This document shows, in pieces, positions 9,314-15,014 of a DNA stretch of 15,014 bases. Numbering within the stretch: position 1 is the first letter of the stretch; the number at the start of each line of letters is the position of its first letter. Location of the stretch: NCBI GenBank assembly GCA_903904545.1, contig CAIVDB010000060.1, forward strand, positions 1 to 15,014, given 5' to 3'. Below the pieces are notes generated by a model. The model was not told where the DNA came from. It ran no database searches and worked only from the letters and a program-made list of their open reading frames with translations. Position numbers and translations under genes: made by a program. Origin of the DNA: an uncultured bacterium (GTDB lineage Bacteria > Patescibacteria > JAEDAM01 > Absconditabacterales > Absconditicoccaceae).

Positions 9314-10219
9314 ATGGCCAATACCAAACTTATCAGAGGAAAAATCAAATCCGTCGGTAACTTGCAAAAAATCATAAAGGCATTGGAAATTGTCTCTACT
9401 ATTAAGCTTCAGAAGCTCAAGAATAAGACGAACAATTTCAAGCTCTTTATGTTGGAATTTTTGCGTGTATTGGAATCACTCAAGGATCATGTGAATATCT
9501 TTGATTTTGATGATCAAACCTGGGATAAACATGGAAGAAGATTGATTGTTGTAGTAAGTTCAGATAAATGACTGTGTGGATGAATAAATACCAAACTTAT
9601 GAAACATATCTCGCAGAAATACCAGGATGCAAATATGAAAAAAGATGTAGATATCATCGCTATAGGAAAAAAAGCACTAGAATTTTTTGTGAGAGATGGA
9701 TGGAACGTCGTTGCATCTACCCCGCTCAAAGATGACTTCGATGAGCGCGATATCCAAGCTATCTATGTCTATATCCAGCAGGCCATAGAACAAAAGACCT
9801 ATAGTAAAATTAAGATATATTTCAATTTCTTTAAAAACATTGTTGTGCAGGTCCCTCTGAGATTTAAATTATATCCTTTGGATCAAGAGAGCTTCTCTGC
9901 ATTCTTACAGGATTTGGATATTGATGTCACTACTACCCTCTCATTTAAACAGCATACAGATCTTGTGATAGAACCAGATAGAGAACAGTTCAAAAAAAAT
10001 CTCGTAGAAGAACTCACAGAAATGATCATCTATCATGCGGCACTTCATAATAAGACCTGAGAACATGCTGCACGTATGTTAGCCATGAAAAATGCTAAAG
10101 ATAACTGTGGAGATATCATGTGAGGACTCCAATTAGTCTATAATAAAACTCGTCAATCTAAGATTACTCAGGAAATTTCCGAGATTGTGAGTGCGAAACT
10201 TGCTATTGAGCAGAATTAA
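9314..10219 (+). CDS. atpG: F-type ATP synthase subunit gamma
   Basis: Gamma is the central shaft that couples ring rotation to the catalytic head. The 301 residues are slightly longer than the usual 285-290. The N-terminal helix has the classic opening KLIRGKIKSVGNLQKIIKAL. The family signature SSDKGLCGGIN is at 82-92, with the first and last Gly of GLCGG encoded by TGA (9569 and 9581). The C-terminal helix has ARMLAMKNAKDN and YNKTRQSKITQEISEIV, both strongly conserved. Four TGA codons are in frame. The middle domain (about 110-220) is poorly conserved, as is normal. It starts 51 bases after atpC, directly behind a heptamer array, and is followed by 158 bases of further repeats before atpD. 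No Shine-Dalgarno sequence is seen. Confidence 0.95.
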
Positions 10220-10220
10220 C

Positions 10221-10346
10221 CTCTAGATTTTAGAACTTAGAGCTTAGAACTTAGATGTTAGAGCTTAGAACTTAGATGTTAGAGCTTAGAGTTTATATAG
10301 AAAGATCCTTCACTGTTCACTGTTAGTTATTAGTTATTAGTTATTA
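10221..10346. repeat. Heptamer arrays between atpG and atpD
   Basis: Ten consecutive 7-bp units run 10221-10290 with consensus NNTTAGA; the first unit is CTCTAGA. Within them a 21-bp higher-order unit (ACTTAGA, TGTTAGA, GCTTAGA) recurs twice. After a short unrepeated stretch come CACTGTT twice (10311-10324) and an overlapping TGTTAGT, TATTAGT, TATTAGT run (10321-10341) with a partial fourth unit. Together they fill most of the 158-base gap. Confidence 0.85.
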
Positions 10347-10377
10347 AAATAGTACATTTACTTTGTAATAGATATCA

Positions 10378-11778
<1,401 letters not shown>

Positions 11779-11780
11779 TT

Positions 11781-12359
11781 ATGATGTTCACCTATCTTTA
11801 TTTATTTCCTTATATCTGAAAAATGGGTGAAAGGCTATTGTTTTTATCACAAATGTTCAAGAATAGAAAAAGAAATGCGTCTATCACGCCTAGTTCTAGA
11901 TTTCTTGCAAAACAAATGATAAAGAATATCGATTGGACTAGTATCCATAGTGTGATAGAATTGGGTGCAGGAACGGGTATATTTACCCAATATATTCTCA
12001 AACATGTCCTCCCTGGCACTAAAATTATTATCATAGAAATAGAAGAAGCCTATGTAAAACTCTTACAAGAAAAATTTTGAAATGCCATCACTATAGAACA
12101 GGCTGATGTAAAGGATATTGAACATATTAGACAGAAACATCATATCTGAAAGATAGATCTTATTGTCTCATAACTCCCCTTCTTGCCTGCACAAAGTATC
12201 CATGATGAATTGAAAAGCTATCTCGCTCAAGGGACGATTTTTAGGACATTTACCTATCAGCCTTCGACATTCAAAAAATTTTATACAGATTTTCCTGTAC
12301 GCAAAATAGGTTTTACTTGGCTAAATATTCCTCCTACCTGGGTATATGGGGTAAATTAA
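11781..12359 (+). pseudogene. Phospholipid N-methyltransferase-like gene interrupted by one TAA
   Basis: This reads as an S-adenosylmethionine-dependent methyltransferase of the PmtA type, which methylates phosphatidylethanolamine at the membrane. The N-terminus has SITPSSRFLAKQM, the SAM-binding motif I is VIELGAGTGIF (58-68), and the C-terminus has FTYQPSTF and TWLNIPPTWVYGV, matching the family's W.N.PPA.V ending. A TAA at 12171-12173 (codon 131) splits it after DLIVS, exactly where the family has Gly in VSGLPF. The frame continues intact for 62 more codons to TAA at 12357. Three other TGA codons read as Gly. The start is ATG 11781 or 11784, two to five bases after atpD; ATG 11823 is a shorter option. 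If real, the 130-residue product lacks the C-terminal half. A sequencing error is the main alternative. Confidence 0.75.
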
Positions 12360-12366
12360 TATTTTC

Positions 12367-12395
12367 TTGAATATGATGAGTAGTTTTTATATACT
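12367..12395 (+). promoter_or_regulatory. Sigma70-type promoter of the cytochrome b5-like lipoprotein gene
   Basis: TTGAAT (12367-12372) and TATACT (12390-12395) are separated by 17 bases. The expected leader is about 27 bases, pyrimidine-rich and without a Shine-Dalgarno sequence. The gene can therefore be expressed independently of the ATP synthase operon. Confidence 0.65.
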
Positions 12396-12428
12396 CTCTT
12401 GTACCTATTTATTTTTTAATCTTCTCTT

Positions 12429-12815
12429 ATGAAAAAAGTTACGCTCATATCAGCGTTTATGGCGCTTATCTTCTTGACTGCGTGTAGCACGCCAGCTCAA
12501 CCAACAGAACTCCCAACCACAGGAGATATCACCACAACTATGGCACCAACCCTAGAAACACTTCCTGCTGAAACTACTTCTCCAGGATATACCCTAGCTG
12601 AGGTAAACACACATGCCACAACTAAAGATTGTCGAACTGCTGTAGATGGGAAAGTATATGATATCACTTCTGCATTCGGAAAACATGAGGGTGGAGATGA
12701 AGCACTTATGAAACTTTGTGGAAAAGAGTGAACTACGCTCTTTACTCAGCAACATGGAACGAACGAAAAAGCAAAAGGATTCCTCAAATCTCTTGTCTTA
12801 TGAGCGCTTAAATAA
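12429..12815 (+). CDS. Lipoprotein with cytochrome b5-like heme-binding domain
   Basis: The 128-residue product has a lipoprotein signal peptide with lipobox LTAC (Cys19). A Thr/Pro-rich linker (about 20-53) follows, then a cytochrome b5-like domain (54-128). The domain opens with YTLAEVNTH and continues with DGKVYDITSAFGKHEGG. The expected axial heme ligands are H86 (in the HPGG position, here HEGG) and H109 in FTQQHGTN, 23 residues apart, close to the 24 of classical cytochrome b5. It should be anchored outside the cytoplasmic membrane and may carry electrons or bind heme; partners are unknown. Two Cys (C68, C97) could form a disulfide. Two TGA codons (Gly101 and near the end) are needed to complete the domain, which a standard-code reading would cut. 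It has its own promoter and a strong terminator. Confidence 0.88.
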
Positions 12816-12884
12816 GGAGAGCAATGCTGTTTTTCTTTTTCCGTTAGTATTTAAATAATTTTATATGTTTTTGTCAAGAGAACT

Positions 12885-12909
12885 CAGGGTCCTAGGGCCC
12901 TGTTTTTTT
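12885..12909 (+). terminator. Strong intrinsic terminator
   Basis: CAGGGTC (12885-12891) pairs with GGCCCTG (12896-12902), with one T-G pair and a 4-base loop, followed by seven T. It ends the transcription unit that includes the lipoprotein and probably any read-through from the ATP synthase operon. Confidence 0.9.
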
Positions 12910-12935
12910 GTATATTTAAGATTCCTATGTATACT
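12908..12935 (+). promoter_or_regulatory. Putative promoter of the envelope protein gene
   Basis: TTGTAT (12908-12913) and TATACT (12930-12935) are separated by 16 bases. The -35 overlaps the end of the preceding terminator's T run. The predicted start is near 12942, giving a leader of about 24 bases. Confidence 0.55.
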
Positions 12936-12936
12936 T

Positions 12937-12952
12937 AGAGTAGATTTACTCT
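12937..12952. repeat. Perfect inverted repeat at the predicted transcription start
   Basis: AGAGTA, a GATT spacer, then TACTCT. It begins one base after the -10 box and spans the predicted start, the position of a classic repressor operator or a short 5' RNA hairpin. It lacks a T run, so it is not a terminator. Confidence 0.5.
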
Positions 12953-12965
12953 GTAACGGTTCCTT

Positions 12966-14924
12966 ATGTTCTCTATGAAACATCTTGCTGGTATACTATC
13001 TCTCGTCTTATGACTAGGGCTTTTTACCGTTTTTGCTGAAGATACTAGCTCTCAACTTACTAGTGTCGAGTCTCTTTCTTATCAACCAGATAGTGCTGTT
13101 ACTGATTTTGATGTAAAAACGGCTTATGACCGTATGCAAGAACTTCAAGGAAGTGTAGATAGTATCACGAGTGAACTCTATACTCTTGATAAACAAGAAC
13201 TCTCTGGATCGCAAATGCCTACCTGATATAGGGAGGTAAGACAAGAAATTGTGAAAGTAATCCAGACTATCAATGGGACTACTCAAGAAGTAAGCGATAC
13301 CCTCAACAAGATAGCTAATTACCAAAAACTCATGTATGCTGCTTACAATGAATTGACCGAGTCTAGAGAATGATTTAAGGATACCAAGGAGTACCTTAAG
13401 GTATTTGCAAATTTTGTTTATAAATTGGATAATAAGCTTTATAATGAAAGAACAAATACTATCGATGACATGAAGTTGATCATCAACTCAGATAATATTC
13501 CTCGTTCACTTGCTAATGATTATATGGTAGAATCTATGATGTTACAGTTTACGGATCTCTTGAGTGGATATGCAGAACATGAAACAAGACAACTTCAACT
13601 CATCAAAAAACTTAATCAACTCAAGAACAAAGCTAAGGACGATATAGCAGATTACCAGGTAGCATTGGAAAAACTCCAACAGAAAAAGAATTATCTTATG
13701 CAATTTATTGCTTTATATAGAAACGATTCAAGCCAAAGACAACTTACTATCTCTACGCTCTTCGAAAGCACGAAGGCAGTCTACGATAAAATTGTAGAAT
13801 TGACTAAAGAAGTGAAAAAATGAGTCTATACGGTCAATTTTGATATGGAGAAGAAGTTGAAAGCATTGAATGCCATAGAACAAGATGCAGAAGTCTACCC
13901 TGTTGCTTGGCCTTTGTATCCTATAAAAAACATTCTAACCTATTTTGGAGATGAAACATTTCAAAAAGAATATGGAGTACCTCATATCGGAATCCAAATA
14001 CAGGCGACACAGTGAACTCCTGTATATAGTTCTCGTGATGGAATCGTATATTTCGTTGCTGACAATAATGATATTGGAATCAATCGAGTCATGGTCGTAC
14101 ATACTGACGGATATGTTACCGTCTATGAATACCTCAATAAAGCAGTCATCAAACCATGAGATATAGTAAGAAGAGGACAACTCATCTGATATAGTGGTGG
14201 AGAACCAGGAACTAGAGGTGCAGGATTTATTTCTAAATGAGCTAATCTCACGTATATTCTCCTCAAAGATGGTATTGCGCTAGATCCTTTCGATGTCCTC
14301 GATGCAAGTATCGTCCAAGACAAAGATGCATTACCCAATGGATATCAAATCAAATATCTTAGAGATAAATATGCAAGAGCTATCGATATTACTAATCTTC
14401 AACTAATGTCTGGTTCCACACTTTTGGAAAGAGAAACACAATTCCTTGGAAGATATGGTGTAGGTATCTATAGACTTGCTCCTTTCTGGGCTGATGTCGT
14501 CAAAGACACCAATATCGATAGAGATGTAGTGATTTGTATCGCCTTTGCAGAAAGTACTCTTGGTCATTACCTCAGTACTGCAGGGAATATCGGTAACGTA
14601 GGAAATAATGATCGTGGAGATAGAGTTCCTTTCTCTTCCGCTTATGGAGGGGCAAGAGCAATCCCTCTTACCTTGAATAATGCTTATCTTGGAGAATATC
14701 ATACTATCAAACAACTTTCTAGATATGGAAACAAAGATGGAAAAATCTACGCGTCTAGTCCTATCAATCGACAGACAAATGTCTTGAAATGTCTATCACA
14801 AATCAAAGGATATTATATCCCAGAAGACTTCCCCTTTAGAACGGGACCAAATCCTAACCTACAAGATGTCACACCAGAGACAGTAGTTTTTGCAAGTGGA
14901 GCATTGTCACCGGAAGTGAAATAG
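12966..14924 (+). CDS. Secreted coiled-coil protein with degenerate LytM/M23 domain and lysozyme-like (SLT) domain
   Basis: The 652-residue protein starts with a signal peptide, likely cut after VFA (about residue 24). Residues 45-310 are helical and predicted coiled coil. About 318-450 is a LytM/M23 fold (VPHIGIQIQATQGTPVYSSR; KPGDIVRRGQLIGYSGG). Its zinc motifs are broken: HxGxD reads HIGIQ (H340, Q344) and the HLHFE position reads NLTYI (427-431). It is therefore probably a non-cleaving binding or activating domain like EnvC. The C-terminal part (about 490-620) resembles lysozyme-like lytic transglycosylases, with a candidate catalytic Glu in AFAESTLG (E529) followed by GNIGNVGNND. Eight TGA codons give Gly. 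A start at ATG 12975 would remove three residues. The likely role is peptidoglycan remodelling outside the membrane. Confidence 0.88.
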
Positions 14925-14964
14925 TCGTAAGGTCCTAAAGTCTATAAAGTCGTAAAGTCTAATT
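14924..14964. repeat. Octamer array after the envelope protein gene
   Basis: Units GTCGTAAG, GTCCTAAA, GTCTATAAA (one extra base), GTCGTAAA and GTCTAATT lie end to end. The array begins with the last base of the TAG stop codon. It differs in unit length from the heptamer arrays around atpG. Confidence 0.65.
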
Positions 14965-14981
14965 ATTAAATAATAAAAATT

Positions 14982-15007
14982 CCTCTGATTTCGGTCAGGG
15001 GTTTTTT
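14982..15007 (+). terminator. Intrinsic terminator at the window end
   Basis: CCTCTGA (14982-14988) pairs with TCAGGGG (14995-15001), with one T-G pair and a TTTCGG loop, followed by six T. It ends the envelope protein transcript. Confidence 0.85.
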
Positions 15008-15014
15008 CTTTGAA

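Noticed and set aside
10221..10346. CRISPR array or riboswitch in the gamma-beta gap
   Set aside because: The repeats are 7 bp with no spacers, and I see no conserved aptamer-like folding pattern.
12816..12836. Possible terminator right after the lipoprotein gene (AGCAATGCT then T-rich)
   Set aside because: The stem is too short for its loop. The real terminator is at 12885-12909.

Overview
The window comes from a bacterium that reads UGA as glycine (genetic code 25), so it most likely belongs to the candidate phyla Absconditabacteria (SR1) or Gracilibacteria (BD1-5/GN02). The evidence is direct. UGA falls in frame exactly where invariant glycines are required: in the P-loops of ATP synthase alpha and beta, and in both outer glycines of the GLCGG motif of gamma. 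All genes end in TAA or TAG. Read with the standard code, almost every gene breaks into short pieces. The DNA is AT-rich and Arg is mostly AGA. I cannot separate the two phyla from this window alone.

Left part (1-4940). A forward gene of unknown function ends at 839 and is followed by a bidirectional terminator. Next come three small minus-strand genes: two unknown, and one short GIY-YIG endonuclease. They are followed by a forward cold-shock protein gene with its own terminator. Two more minus-strand genes follow: a DnaQ-like 3'-5' exonuclease, and a 598-residue protein with two hexapeptide-repeat (left-handed beta-helix) regions. The latter has the only classical Shine-Dalgarno sequence I could match to a start, plus its own promoter and terminator.

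Middle part (5119-11778). This is a complete F-type ATP synthase cluster on the + strand in the order atpB-E-F-H-A-C-G-D (a, c, b, delta, alpha, epsilon, gamma, beta). The usual bacterial order is B-E-F-H-A-G-D-C, so here epsilon lies between alpha and gamma. The gamma gene is bracketed by arrays of 7-bp repeats, and the gamma-beta gap is the largest in the cluster.

Right part (11781-15014). Two bases after atpD lies a phospholipid N-methyltransferase-like gene. It is interrupted by one in-frame TAA precisely where the family has a glycine (SGLPF), as a UGA(Gly) to UAA change would produce. Next is a lipoprotein with a cytochrome b5-like heme domain, with its own promoter and a strong terminator. 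Last is a 652-residue secreted coiled-coil protein with a LytM/M23 domain lacking recognisable catalytic residues and a C-terminal lysozyme-like (SLT-type) domain. It ends in an octamer repeat and a terminator. The right half therefore covers energy conversion at the membrane followed by envelope functions.

I saw no tRNA, rRNA, CRISPR array or insertion sequence. No gene-free stretch exceeds 300 bases. The longest, about 840-1038, holds the bidirectional terminator and otherwise nothing I can support.
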